DNA of 64,000 nucleotides from the NCBI RefSeq assembly GCF_003711515.1, contig NW_021167080.1, forward strand, positions 4,222,381 through 4,286,380. The letters run 5' to 3'. This stretch comes from Sodiomyces alkalinus F11 (taxonomy: Eukaryota; Ascomycota; Sordariomycetes; Glomerellales; Plectosphaerellaceae). Of the stretch, positions 32,025-43,347 are shown piece by piece (position 1 is the first letter of the stretch; every line of letters begins with the position of its first letter). The translations under genes were made by a program, and so were the position numbers. Below the pieces are notes generated by a model, which was not told the origin of the DNA, made no database searches, and saw nothing but the letters and a program-made list of their open reading frames with translations.

Positions 32025-35000
32025 ATGTCAAACGCTGTGCCCATCATGGCTCACATCTCCACCGCCGACCCGTCTTCCTCAAGACGACCTTCAGTCTCCC
32101 AACCTGCCTCCCGTCGTCACCCCAGATCGCGCAGCCAGAGCATATCTAGCGATCGTCCATCCACCATTATGAGCCACGGCTTGGCCTCTCCGCCTATGAC
32201 TGTGTCACCAGAAGCTGCCTTCATCGCCCCTTCCGCCGCTTCTCAAATCGTCACCAATGACCATGATAGCCATGCCGATACCTGGTACGACCAGCATGGC
32301 ATAGAGCCATCCGGCCAAACCGTCTTGGTATCTCCGAGCGCCCTTCAGCTTGTCAATGACTTTCTCGACCAGCTTCTTTTCAGCTTCCTCCAGATCTCTC
32401 GCTCCACCACTCTCGCCGCTCTTCGACCGGCCGTCTCCGAAGTTCTCAAACCAAAACTGGCCAAAGACGTCATTAATAATGCTGACGAGGAATTGCGCGA
32501 GTATCTCGGTGGCGCCGACGAGGAAGACTTCCTATCGACCGATGCTTCCCAGGCCGAGCGCGACTGGGACCCGGAACTCGTGTGGAAGCGCACGCGCTTG
32601 AGGTGCATGGTGTACTCCTCCCTCGGCGACATGGAAGAGGAGGACGAAGATTACTACACCGAACACGAAAACCTCGAGCCCGGCGTGGACGAGCGGCGAT
32701 CCGACGCCATCTCTCCCGCGGTGGCTATTTTCCTCACCTCCATCCTCGAGTACATGGGCGAGGCCGCATTGGTCGTCGCCGGCCAGGCCGCCTGCCACCG
32801 CATGCAGACCGCCTTCGAAAAGGACTTGCGGGACGGCGTCAAAACCAACGCCGACGTTGCCGACCGCATTGTAGTCGAAGACTTTGATATGGAGCGTGTT
32901 GCTCTCGACAGGACTCTGGGTCGGCTCTGGAGGGGCTGGAAGAAGCGCATTCGTTGCCCCGCTCCCGATACGCCTCGGTCTTTCTCCCGCGCCTCCTTTT
33001 CGACCCATGGCCGCCAAAAGAGCTTCGTGGGCGAGACTCCGTGGTCCGCTAAGAAACTGCCCGATGCCGAAGAGAAGGCAGAGGCGGAGCCACCGACGGA
33101 ATCCAAGGACGTGAAGGGGGAAGAAGGCCCAGCCGCCGTCAACAGCAGGGTGGAAGACTACGTCAAGGCCTCGGCCATTCCTTTACCAGTTGGCCAACGC
33201 GACGTTGATGAAATTGAAGTTCCAGGTCTCGTCTCATACAGCGACGATGAGGAAGACGCCAATGGCGAGGATAAGACAATCCAGGAACGCAAGATCCGGA
33301 GGCCGAAGAGCCTGATGGTATTCTCGCCGAGACTCGCCGTCGAATTGCCCCCTAGTCCGGCCGTGTCTCGACCTGGACCTCCACTAGGCCCCATACCATC
33401 CGCACGCAAGCGATCGGTGTCCTTGCCGGCTCCGTCGCAGTTTCTGTACGCACCACCCTTGGCCAAACGTCCGAAATTTGAGTCCACCTCTTCCGAAGCC
33501 CCCGAGCAACGCGAGTCGGCCGCAGATGCCGAGAAAAACGAGGATATCACCCTACCCCAGAAGGCCGGTGACGATAGCAAACGCGCAGCCGATACCCCCG
33601 GGGAATCCAAGGCCGCCGGAAAGTCGGGAGAACAAGAGCAGAACGATCGAGCGCCCGAGATTCGAAGGCGCAGCTCGAAACGCCTCTCCCGGTACGCAAT
33701 CGGTGCCACCCTCGCGGGCGCCACTGCAACCACCTCCACCACCAACAATGGCGCTACCGCAAACCGCAAGCCTGAAATGGCAACAGAGGACGGCGCGGGA
33801 ACCCCCGCAGCTGAAGCACAGAAGGAGGCGGAAGAGTCCTCCGACTCGGAGATTGAGGAATTTGACGAAGAGCCGCAGATCCTCACGTCAGCAAGGATAT
33901 CATATGCCGGTCGCACTTCGCCAGCCGTCTCCATCTCCAGCAAGGGCTCGTCTGTCAACATCAACACCAACTTGCCAAGGAGGACTCCCAGTGTGCATTC
34001 CGCCCGCGTCATAGACGTCATTGGTCCCAAGAGCCCCCTTCACTCGAGACCGCCTTCGACCGAGCGTGACGAACGTGCTCGCCAAGTCGGTGTCGACCCC
34101 CCGCCGACCGTTGAAGAGAAGGCAGGACCGGCAGGCTCCGTGCCAGTGCCGCGGCCTGCTGGCGATCGCATCACGCCGAAGACGGGCACCAGCCTATCCA
34201 TCTCCGCGTCCGGAGACGAGGTAGAAGGGCCTGCCGCGCCGCCGTCTCCCATGTACCATGCGCAGGGCATCGCGGAGCTGCCCGCGCAACCCATATATGG
34301 CACGGTCGTCCGACAGCCAGCTTCCACTCGGCACGAGAACGGCCCTGCCATCACAGCAACCCTCTGGAACACATCGAACCCGTCGGCAAGGACCGCAAAC
34401 TCTAGCCCAACCTCCTCTCCTGCCAAGGCTCAGCAGCAGCAGCAGCAGCAGACCACTCACGCCTCTGGTGCTTCCCCACGAAACCTTACCAGCCTCAGTA
34501 CGGCCAAACATGGTCAGTCTCCAAGCATTGGCATGATATCGGTTGAGCGACATTCCCCCAGCACGGAATCCCCGGAGCGCACACGCCAAGTTTACACGTC
34601 AGGCTCGTCGGCCTCTTCGGGTACCGGAAAGCTCAGGCCCGTCCGGACGTCGGAGGAAAGCAAGAATTCCCATCGGGGAGACCATCTCGCTCGTCACTTC
34701 GACGAACTCATTCAGAGCGATCAGACAATCCAATACACGCTAACTCCGGAGCACATGCGTAACATGACGGTAAGGCTTCCCTCCTTTGTTCCACGCGTTC
34801 CTAGTCCCGTACAAGGCTGACCCTTAGGTAGTCCGCGCCGCCATTGCACAACAGCGCCGTGCTGCCCACACGACAGAAAGGAGTTGATGACGTTCGCACG
34901 ACGAGCAACGGAGATTGGTCTCGATTCGAGGCCAACGCGACTACGAGGAAGCCAAGTCTCCCAATTCCAGAAATGAAGCCGACGTCAGCACCAGCCGCCG

Positions 35001-36217
35001 GATACGTGCCGAAGGCGCCTGTAAGCACCTCGAGCAAAAAATCGAAGCCGGGCGGTATTCAGCCCAGAGATGCCCGGGTGCCCCGTGAATCCGTCAATGA
35101 CTTTGCCGACTTCATCCGGTCTACCGGGCCAGCCGTGGACTACAGCCCAGCTCCTCTTCCCCTGGTGAATGCAGAGCAGGCGCGTTCGATTAAGCAGAAC
35201 ACGGACCTGAGGCGGTTGGCATCTCTGAATAAAAACCGACCTCGACTTCAGGCCCGAGATGCTGCCGTCGACAGCCGGGAAGACAACTCGGACTTGATCG
35301 ATTTCATCCGCAGAGGGCCCCCGGGGGCGCAGAATCACCGCATCCCACGCAACGTAGCCCCTTTCCGGAGTACCATGGACTCGGACCAGATGGCGGGCGC
35401 GGTCGGCGGACGAGCCGTCGATGCCACCCTTCCGGACACTCGCAACAGTCAAGCCTCCACAAGCGTAACGGACACCACCATGACCTCAGCGCAGTCGTCG
35501 TCCATCAATTCGCAGAGCGCCCTTCTCAGAAACGACAGGCAAACGGGTGTAATCGAAGAGGAAGACTTCATGCCCAAGCGCACGAGGCCTCGCATCCGTG
35601 ATCCTTACGCGATCGACCTGACCGACGAGGAGGATGAGGATGACCTTGACTTGGCCGTCAAACCGCCTCCTAAGCGTGAGGAGAGCTTAGCCGAGTTCCT
35701 CCGAAACTACGAACCTCCTCCTTCGGAACCGGCGCCGACACATATGGTTGCAGCTCCGAAGAAGCCGAAGAAGAAGGCCAGCGCCCCGAGCCTCATGGGT
35801 CGGTTCTCTCGCAGCTTCCAGGGCAGCAGCCAAACCAGCGCCAATCACGGCCCCGCCGGCCCTCTGGCAACAGGCACGGCGTCCCGCAACGGAAGCCGCA
35901 CTTATATCCCCATCCAGGTGACCATGACTGGCGCCAATGACAACAAGTATGCGCCCGTCGACAAGGTGCCGACGACGGCGAGCCAACCACCCAGCACACG
36001 GTCCTCGGGTCGCGTCCTGATGAAAAAGTACGAGCCTCGCGAGGCGACGTCGTCGGTTACCCGCACCAGCGACCTGGCCGACTTCCTCCGCGACTCGGAA
36101 CCGCCCCCGCAGATTCCGACCTCCATGAGCGCCTATAGCAGAGACGATGATGCTCCTTCCAGCAGTAGCTTCTCTAAAATGTTTAGTCGCCGCAAGAAGT
36201 CGGCTGCGTTTTCATGA
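32025..36217 (+). CDS. Large disordered fungal protein with four LADFLR-type repeats
   Basis: Exons 32025-34769 and 34832-36217 give 1376 residues. The intron starts GTAAGG; the acceptor must be TAG at 34829-34831, because the nearer TAG at 34825-34827 leads to a stop. The start ATG has the context ACAAAATGT. Residues about 100-360 are ordered: a helical block (ALQLVNDFLDQLLFSF, then ALRPAVSEVLKPKLA) and a second one with AVAIFLTSILEYMGEAAL, typical of a conserved Pezizomycotina family with histone-fold-like helices. The rest is Ser/Pro/Glu-rich. Four copies of a [SN]-[DS]-[LF]-[AI]-[DE]-F-[IL]-R motif, followed by GP or PP, occur near 1004, 1068, 1199 and 1328. AIDLTDEEDEDD (near 1175) looks like a SUMO-interacting motif. 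A nuclear role is inferred; function unknown. Confidence 0.8.
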
Positions 36218-37074
36218 GCTGCTCATGGAGTGTTCGGCCCGCCCCGCTCGGAGATGGCTGGTCGGGGATGAAGGAGATGCACGACTTTTTGCTTTTTCCT
36301 TTCTTTTTCCTTTTTTTCTTTCGTTTCTCTACGACCATAGATCGCAAACACACATCAACCCTTGTTCTCTCTGGTCTCTTCATGGCAGGTGTATACACAT
36401 TATTCCGACTTTCTTCCGGGTCGTCTTGGGCGAACCGGTGATTTCTCTCGATATGCGCCACGGGTCTTCTTCCTTCTTTTTTGTCTTCTTTTGTTTTGTT
36501 TTATTTACTTTTTATTTTCTTGTCATATTTCTTGTTGCAAAATGGCAAGTGATGTCCTTTTTTTTTTGTCGCTTTCCATCTCCATGTGTGTTTTCTTCGC
36601 TGTCTGTTTCTGTTCATATTTTCTCATCTTCGTTCCTTATAAACTTATATGTTCATATTTTCACATATTTTCACCTCTTGAAAAGCAGAGAGGCTAGTGG
36701 AATCGAGACGAAATAAATCATCCTTTCCTGATTGAGAAGATTGGGGCAATGATTTCCATTACGATTTCAGACCCGTCTGTCCTATCTAGCAATCTAGCCT
36801 TGAGATAGAGCCGACCTTTGTGTGATCATCACCATAACAGAATGTCTTGGTAAAACAAACCCCTTTGCCATTTTCCTTCATACTATCCATGGGTCATAGC
36901 GTCTTCACTTCAAGAGAAGCGTACCAGACCGTGATCCACAAGCTCAGAGCAAGCAATTGTCAACTTGATGACCCCTCAGAAAGAACCCTTGCGAGTCTGC
37001 AGCCCGTTTCTTCAGGGGCAATGTACAGCATGACGGGGTTTCTTGGAGAGAGCAAAAGAAGACCGAATGGTCGT
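36218..37074. other. Intergenic between convergent genes
   Basis: About 860 bp, T-rich on the + strand (many TTTTCTTT runs), with no gene seen. It holds the 3' UTRs of the 1376-residue protein gene (+) and the zinc-knuckle gene (-). Confidence 0.5.
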
Positions 37075-39053
37075 TTACCAGGCACCGCCGCCACTGTTGA
37101 GGAGCTCCTGGCCAGTAGCACCCCAGCCGTCGTTGCCTCCACCCTCGGTATTGCCGGCATAATCCGCCGCAGCAGCCTTGGTCGAATGAAAGCCATCGTC
37201 GAAGTCGCCCTGGGAGGTGGGATTGGGGCAAAGAAACTTCTTGTGGCCCATCTCGCCGCACTTGAGGCACTTGATGCGAGACACTTGACGGGTAGAGGGC
37301 GAAAATGTCAACACAAGGGTCTCCGAAAACACTGCATGCGCCGAGGAAAAGCAACTCACCATCTTGAGGCTTCGGACAATCCTTCGCCACGTGGTCAAAC
37401 TCGTCGCAGTTGCGGCACTTCAAACGACGAGGTTCGGTGCACTCGGCTGCTTTGTGACCCTCCTGGCCACAGTTGCGACAGGCGAAGCCTCCACCACCCT
37501 GGGGGCAATCACGGGAGAAGTGACCCACTAGATAGGAGTAAAATGTCAGAATCAAGCCACGATGCCATTCATTCGAATTGACCAGTCGGATAACCTACTC
37601 TCGTGACATTTGTTGCATTCGACATCAGCAGCATTGCGAGGCTCGGTGCAATCGGCAGCCTTGTGGCCCGACTGGCCGCAGTTCTTGCATGCAAATCTGT
37701 CTTTGCGAGGGTTGGGGCCTATGTTTAGATACACTAGTCAGTGGTCCTGTCGAGTGTCGAACGCCGACCATTTTTGTAGGACTAGTTAATGAGATGGGTT
37801 GGGGGAACTTACAATCGCGCATGCGATGTCCCTCCTGCTGACAGTTGAAACACATGATGACCACCTTGTTGGGTTCAATTCTCTCCTCGGGACACTCCTT
37901 CGAAATGTGGCCCATCTCCTTGCAGTTCATGCAGCGAGGGACGAGACGAGGAACGGGCTCTCCGGCATCGGCGAGACGGGCGAGATTCTCCTGGGCGTCT
38001 TTAGGCCAGAGAGCTTGATCACGAGGGCGGTCGGGCTTATCGTGGAAGCGGAAAGAGACGGCAAACGTCTTGTCCATGTTGCCCTGGAGGTCCATGTTCG
38101 TCATGGTAGGCAGGTGGGGACGCTCCGTGGCAATGCACCAAATCTTCATGTCCTGGTTGCGGAGAGCGTCTTCGAGTTCGACGTAGGTCATGTCGGGATA
38201 GTGCTTGAGGTACATTTTGAGGGCCTCCTTGAAGTCGTGCACGTCTTTTTCGAGAGCAGCAGCACGCATAAGTTCCCAAGCCTCCTCAGCATCCATATCG
38301 GGAACATCGCTGTGGTCAATCTTGCGCGGGTTCGTGCAGCTGGCGGCTATGTGACCTATGACATTAGGGGGAAGAGAAACGAATGTTAGTGGGCGATAGG
38401 CCACGAAGAAGAAAGAAGCGGGATGAGTATATTAGGCTGGATATAACTACCTTCCTGGCCACAATTGCGGCACTGTTGGGCAGGCTTGTTCGGACACTCT
38501 CGGCGCATGTGACCCTGCTCGCCACAGACATTACAGACCATGGGCTCGGCATCGGGACAGTCACGACGCATGTGTCCCTCTTTGCCACAGCCGCGGCAGG
38601 TCATGATTGGGGCGTCAGGGCATTCGGATTTCATATGGCTAGAGAAGCAGGCATGTAAGAGGAAGTTTCAGCGAAATGAGAGGGGTCAATGTTCGTGCAT
38701 AGACAGGTGCCCCAGGTGCCCCAGGTGCCCCATGAGGGAAAAACGGAAGATGCAGAGCAAGGACGGAACATAAGGTAAACATACCCAGGTTTGCCGCAGG
38801 CGAAGCAGCCACGGTCGTCAGCAAGTCCAGAGCCTCCATCATCGCCGAAGCCATTGTCAAAGTCGCCGGCATTTTCATCATTGGGCTTGTTCCCACCAAC
38901 CGGGGCGGCCCACTCATCGGCACCACGGGACGTGGTAACACCAGCATTGTCCTCACTCAGGGCCGGCTGGTCGGAGATAGGACCCCGTTCCATCTGGGTG
39001 GGGGCACCGGCATCCCAGTTGTTGTTGTTGTTGTTGTTACCCCAGTCAGCCAT
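37075..39053 (-). CDS. CnjB-like protein with eleven CCHC zinc knuckles
   Basis: Six exons read from 39053: 39053-38785, 38638-38451, 38355-37813, 37718-37599, 37527-37360, 37283-37075, giving 498 residues. All introns are GT-AG with lengths of 71-146 nt. Every junction restores a C-x2-C-x4-H-x4-C knuckle or keeps frame: CFACGKPG/HMKSEC, CRNCGQEG/HIAASC, CNKCHE/MGHFSRDC. Eleven knuckles are visible: four before and two after a helical domain of about 120 residues (DAEEAWELMRAA...), five further on. The N-terminus has a poly-Asn run; the C-terminus is Gly-rich and ends GGAW. Such proteins bind single-stranded RNA or DNA and are annotated in fungi as CnjB or Gis2/Byr3-related. The nucleic-acid target is unknown. 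Confidence 0.85.
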
Positions 39054-41650
39054 ATCGACAGGATCAGAGCCCTCTTGGTTTGGCGTTGACGGGTCTTGGG
39101 AGTGGCACCGATCGGAGGTCTTGATTCAATCAAGAAGATATGACAGATGCAACTGATACTTGTACAAGTTAAGTTAGTCGAGTGGAATCGAACAGAAAGA
39201 GAAATGAAATCTCTAACAGAAGATAAATCTGGCATTAGATGAAGAAAAACGAGGACCTGAAATCGAAGGCATCTTGACGGGCAAGGTAAAAGAAAGATCT
39301 AGGGTGTGACGGCCTCCAACATAAGGTAGGGCCAGATGCCTAAGGTACTCGTCCAAGGTACCTTACTGTAGGTAAGGTACCTTAGACACTGGAGAAGAGC
39401 ATCTGGGGAGACAGAGGGCAATTGCCAATGCCGTGTAAACGGAGATAGGCAACCGATGTCTCTGTCTTTCCTTCCCTCCGCGCCTCGGTACCTAAGGTAC
39501 CTTAAGGTAGGTAACCATTAAAGGTACCACCTGAAACCGGAAGAAGAGGGAAAGTGCGACCAAAGAAAGGGCAGAACAGGTAGAATGGAAGGGGGGAAGG
39601 GTCAGAAAGGTGCAAAGTAAATGGTCCAGAGGAGCGGGATCAAACAACGGGTAAAGGTAAACAGCAAATAAAGAAATTATAAAACATACCCTTCTCTTAG
39701 CTGTGGGACAACAAGGACAGAGAGTGTTGACCTGGCTCTGGCTGCAAATATGATCTAGAATGCAGAATTCCAGATGGCGAGAGCTGATGGAGATGGAGGA
39801 GGGAAAAGGAAGAAGAGACTTGGAGACGACGTTGCCTGGCCATCTTGGTTTATATAGAAGCACAGGGTTCCCGTTGAGGCACAAAATCAGCCGCCGACTA
39901 AGCGGATAGTGATTTCTAGTTCAGGTCGAGAGCGGAGTGACGACTCGTTGTGGTGACTTTGTTGGGGCTATTGTTGGCGGTGATGTGATGGCTGGCCGTG
40001 ATGTTGAATACCACCAAGGAAAAAGGGCAGACTGGTGTGTGTGACTGCCCAAAGAACTAAGACGTGGCGATATCCTATGCGGTGATATCCTATGCGAGCC
40101 TGCATAAGAAACCTGGCAGACAAGAAAAATTGAAAGAAGGTCAGAGGTTCATGCTTATTATATCCTGGTTTGCTTACTGTGCCTTGAATGATGCTTTGCG
40201 TAAAAGGATAGCCATAGATAGATACCTTGACCTTGAAAACCACCATAGTTGTTATCCTCCCCAACCATGACGCATTCTCCACATTAACAGGTGTCAGTGT
40301 GATTCCCTCTGGGCTAGGCCGTAGGTGTGTGCGTATGTTGTGATTCAAGGCAAGATGGCTGCTTAGGCTGACCCTCTGAGACACAAGCAGTCCTTCTTTC
40401 TAGGAACAGGATCTTAGGCCTCCAGTTGGGTTGCTTGATGATGAAAGGCAACCCTCAACTATGGTGTTCAGAGAAATAGGAGCGTATGATAGACGAAACC
40501 AAATGAGCTCTTCATAAAGCATCACTTGGTCGTAGAGTAATCCGAAATTGTCAAGAATTCATTCTTGACCACAAGCGTAATCCGGAAACTCGCTCGGCAG
40601 GCATCTGAAAAAAAGAGAAGAAAAAAAGGACTATGGATGCAAACCAAAATTTAAACAGCTCCTTTATTGAGTGAATAGAGATTTGAATATCCTATTATCT
40701 AAGGGCATAGGCGATGTTTGCCTACGGAGTAAAAGGTTTCGTTGAACTGGGTAGAAAGGAGTTGTATCGAATCCTGGACATCGTAGTATCTTGTGAGGTC
40801 AGATCGCCGCGTAGCCTGCTTATGTGCGACAGAACTCAGAACTCCCTGTTTCGATAAATTGACATAACCGGCTTGACATTTCAGTCGGAACGAAGAGAGA
40901 AAAAAAAAAGTAGGACTTGGAAGCTGGTGGCTCTATAATGAGAGCAGCGTCAATCATTGCTGTTGTTTTCTAGCGACGCCAAGGCATGTCGTTGTCTCCC
41001 TTAGTCAGCCATTTGGTTTCTTTTCCGAGTTACGACAATACATAGGTACATTACATAAGATTCAGCGAGGGGGGCATTAGGTAATTGTTGGCATGAGAAA
41101 CACTGATACGGATAAAGGTACGGGAGTCGAGTCTCTCTTCCGGCTCCGCTCGACATTACGGAGTAATACACGTACTGGCATACTTCGTTTCTCATACCTA
41201 ATTACGGGCAATTAGATGTTTCTCCCAGTTTCCGTTGAACATTCGTTTGCTTACAAATCAGGCACCGTGGGGCAACAGGTATCAGGCTGCTCCTACCCCG
41301 CCAAATACGGGGTGCGAGTGCGAATGCGCGTGTGGGGACTGAGCTGAGCGTTGGATTTGATAGCAACTGCCCCGCATTGCCAGAAGTCGATGATGCCAAA
41401 CGCAATCGCAGATCCCAGTCGTTGCTTCCTTGACGATATAGCCAGTAATTACGTGCTTCAAAACAAGCTGCACTAGTACAATTAGTGCTGGATGTAGTGT
41501 ACGGCGTCCATTCCCACGTGCATATTAAATCTCAAGCATCCACCCAGTGGATTTAAAAGCCAGCGTCCAATTCCCCTCTCCTCGTTTCTCAAGTCAGCCA
41601 GCTTTTAATCACTGCAGTCAATTCGCGCAAAGTCTCATACAGTAGTCATC
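39054..41650. other. Intergenic between divergent genes, no gene seen
   Basis: About 2.6 kb. Three AAGGTACCTT palindromes (39355-39364, 39374-39383, 39494-39503) lie 300-450 bp upstream of the CnjB-like start. A TTTAAA box near 41551-41556 is about 95 bp upstream of the reductase ATG. Open frames such as 39492-39884 and 39968-40384 lack support. Confidence 0.45.
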
Positions 41651-43064
41651 ATGTCAAAGCCTGAAGATCTCCCTCCCATGGAATACCGCTTCCTGGGCCG
41701 TTCGGGACTGCAGGTTAGCGCGATCAGTCTGGGTGGCTGTGAGTTCTCCCTAACTTGGAGACAGACGTGGGAAATATCGTTGGGTGAAAATTTGAATTCA
41801 TGTTAACGGCGGGACGATTGAAGGGTTGACATACGGTGGCCACGTCGATAGAGGTATTTTACGTGTTCCCTCCCATTTCCAGGGCGTCTCGACTAACAAG
41901 TCATGTAGAGGGCACATTCAAATGCATGAAGGCTGCTTACGATTGCGGCGTCAATTTCTTCGACACCGCTGAGGTGTACGCCGATGGCGAGAGCGAGAAG
42001 GGTACGATTGTGGCCTCATCTTTTCATAGGTGACCAAGACGTGCCCCGTGCCTACAAAGCTCGAAACATGGCCGCTAACTGCCCCTTTCCCTCAGTCATG
42101 GGTGAGGCCATCCGTCGGTATGGATGGAAGAGGAATGATCTTGTCATCTCCACCAAGGTTCGTTTTGTCTCGGTATCGTCTCATACCCTGAGTCTTCTAC
42201 TGACCATAATTTTTTTTCAGATCTACTGGGGCGCCGCCTTCGGTGACAACCCGGTGAACAACAAGGGCCTGTCGCGAAAGCACATCATCGAGGGCATGGA
42301 CGCCAGCTTGGAGCGACTAGGTCTCTCCTACGTTGATCTCATCTACGCTCACCGGTTCGTTTTCCCGCCCTTGCCCCTTGCTTCGTACCCGCTCGTATCC
42401 TGACCTCGAGCGAAAACCCCGCAGTCCCGACCGTCATACCCCCATGGAGGAGACGGTCCGGGCCTTCAACCACCTTATCAACACGGGTAAGGCCCTCTAC
42501 TGGGGCACGTCGGAGTGGAACGCCGACGAGATCGCCCAGGCCTGGCGCTACGCCGACAAGCTGGGCCTGATCGGCCCCGTCATGGAGCAGCCTGCCTACA
42601 ACATGCTGGAGCGCCAGAAAGTGGAGCGTGAATTCGCCCACCTCTACCGCGAGGTCGGACTCGGCCTGACCGTCTTCTCGCCCATGCGTCAGGGCATCCT
42701 GTCCGGAAAGTACCGTAACGGCATCCCGGAGAACTCGCGCTTCGCCAAGAAGGAAGAGATCGACTTCATCAAGAACTGGTGGGATCGCGAGAACGCCCAG
42801 AAGACCTTCCAAGAGGTCGTTGCCAAGGCCAATGCCGTCGCCCCCATCGCAGACAAGCTGGGAATCAAGCAGAGCACCCTGGCTCTCGCCTGGGTCCTCA
42901 AGAACCCCAACGTCAGCTCGGCCATCATCGGCGCCAGTGGACCTGAGCAGGTGTACGAGAATATCAGGGCCATCGAGGCCCAGAAGCTGCTGACAGACGA
43001 AATCATGCAAGAGATCGAGGAGGCTCTGCAGAACCAACCGGAGGTTGTCACGCCGAGATTCTAA
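41651..43064 (+). CDS. Aldo/keto reductase, voltage-gated K+ channel beta-subunit type
   Basis: Six exons: 41651-41738, 41824-41853, 41909-42001, 42096-42157, 42221-42354, 42425-43064, giving 348 residues. Exon 2 is only 30 nt but codes the conserved (W)LTYGGHVDR. The catalytic tetrad is D58, Y63, K91 and H135 ([21 protein letters not shown]). Later blocks [21 protein letters not shown] [28 protein letters not shown] and [23 protein letters not shown] are those of AKR6/Kv-beta proteins, which use NADPH. Cytosolic; substrates are probably aldehydes. Five introns crowd into the first 780 bases, a conserved trait of this gene family in fungi as far as I recall. Junctions were fixed by frame and family sequence. 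Confidence 0.92.
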
Positions 43065-43347
43065 GCCAGGGAATTATTTTGGTCGCACATCCCTACAGGG
43101 ATGAAAAATTCTAGAGGAGGCAAGAGGGTCAAGTCACTGGAGCGGCATCCATAGAAGTCCTGTCCTAGGAAGAAAGGCATAGGACACCTGTAGAATCCTT
43201 TCTGCGAGATCAAAGGGAGAGAGAGAGGAAAAGAGGAAAAGAAAAAAGAAAAGTAAAACTCGATCCAGCCCGCACCTTGATCTGGGGCAGACGGACCGAG
43301 CACCTCAATGGATGACAAAAAGGGCCCTGACACGCGCAATGCTTCTG

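Noticed and set aside
42339..43037. Antisense frame over the aldo/keto reductase
   Set aside because: Shadow; the sense strand has the catalytic tetrad and consistent splice sites.
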